A stretch of DNA of 5,410 nt from Candidatus Fraserbacteria bacterium RBG_16_55_9. GTDB taxonomy: Bacteria > Bipolaricaulota > Bipolaricaulia > RBG-16-55-9. Both the position numbers and the translations under genes were made by a program. The stretch lies in contig MFGX01000017.1 of the NCBI GenBank assembly GCA_001778455.1, positions 16,565 through 21,974 on the forward strand, written 5' to 3'. Shown here piece by piece: positions 5,385 to 5,410 of this stretch. The notes under the pieces are model-generated. The model saw only the letters and a program-made list of their open reading frames with translations, had not been told where the DNA came from and ran no database searches. Position 1 is the stretch's first letter. Each line of letters starts with the position of its first letter.

Positions 5385-5410
5385 ATACACGAGGTGGGGA
5401 AAGTTGTCAA
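5382..5410 (-). promoter_or_regulatory. Sigma70-type promoter of the regulator-oxidase-ZIP-Nramp operon
   Basis: On the minus strand, TTGACA (5410-5405) is an exact -35. After a 17-bp spacer comes TATATT (5387-5382), a 5 of 6 match to the -10 consensus. Transcription should begin near 5375, giving a leader of about 30 nt to the ATG at 5346. No other convincing promoter was seen within the overlapping junctions downstream, so this one probably serves all four genes. Confidence 0.8.

Overview
The window reads as bacterial DNA of moderate-to-high GC. It has sigma70-type promoters, good Shine-Dalgarno sequences and tightly packed genes. The taxon cannot be fixed from the sequence. The set of a two-domain multicopper oxidase, a ZIP-type permease with an N-terminal extension and a DtxR-family regulator suggests an environmental lineage rather than a well-studied model clade, but that is an impression, not a measurement.

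Layout. At the left edge (1-96, minus) is the 5' end of a gene whose product starts like a YVTN/YncE-type beta-propeller repeat. A 158-bp divergent intergenic region follows. It holds a consensus -35/-10 promoter (192-221) and a strong ribosome binding site for a plus-strand gene (255-1124). That gene encodes a secreted or membrane-anchored 289-residue protein. It looks like a degenerate trypsin/HtrA-fold protein with the catalytic Ser replaced, and it ends in one thrombospondin type 3-like calcium-binding repeat. The gene converges, across only 35 bp, on a four-gene minus-strand operon that fills the rest of the window.

The operon, in transcription order from right to left, is: a DtxR/MntR-family metalloregulator (5346-4657); a Tat-exported two-domain multicopper oxidase (4664-3642); a ZIP-family permease with an extracytoplasmic N-terminal domain (3645-2422); and an Nramp Mn/Fe transporter, MntH-like (2407-1160). 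The first two junctions overlap by 8 and 4 nt, and the third gap is 14 nt, so the genes are almost certainly co-transcribed and partly translationally coupled. The promoter (TTGACA-17-TATATT) lies at the right edge. A cluster of CTAA/TTAG half-sites covers its -10 and start region, which fits autoregulation by the first gene product.

How it works together (inference): the regulator carries MntR-type ligands (Asp8, Glu100, Glu103, His104, His77), Nramp proteins carry Mn(II)/Fe(II), ZIP proteins carry divalent metals, and two-domain multicopper oxidases can oxidise metals or phenolics outside the membrane. The simplest reading is a metal-responsive Mn(II)/Fe(II) acquisition and oxidation module. 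No gene is visibly frameshifted. No RNA genes, insertion sequences or CRISPR arrays were seen.
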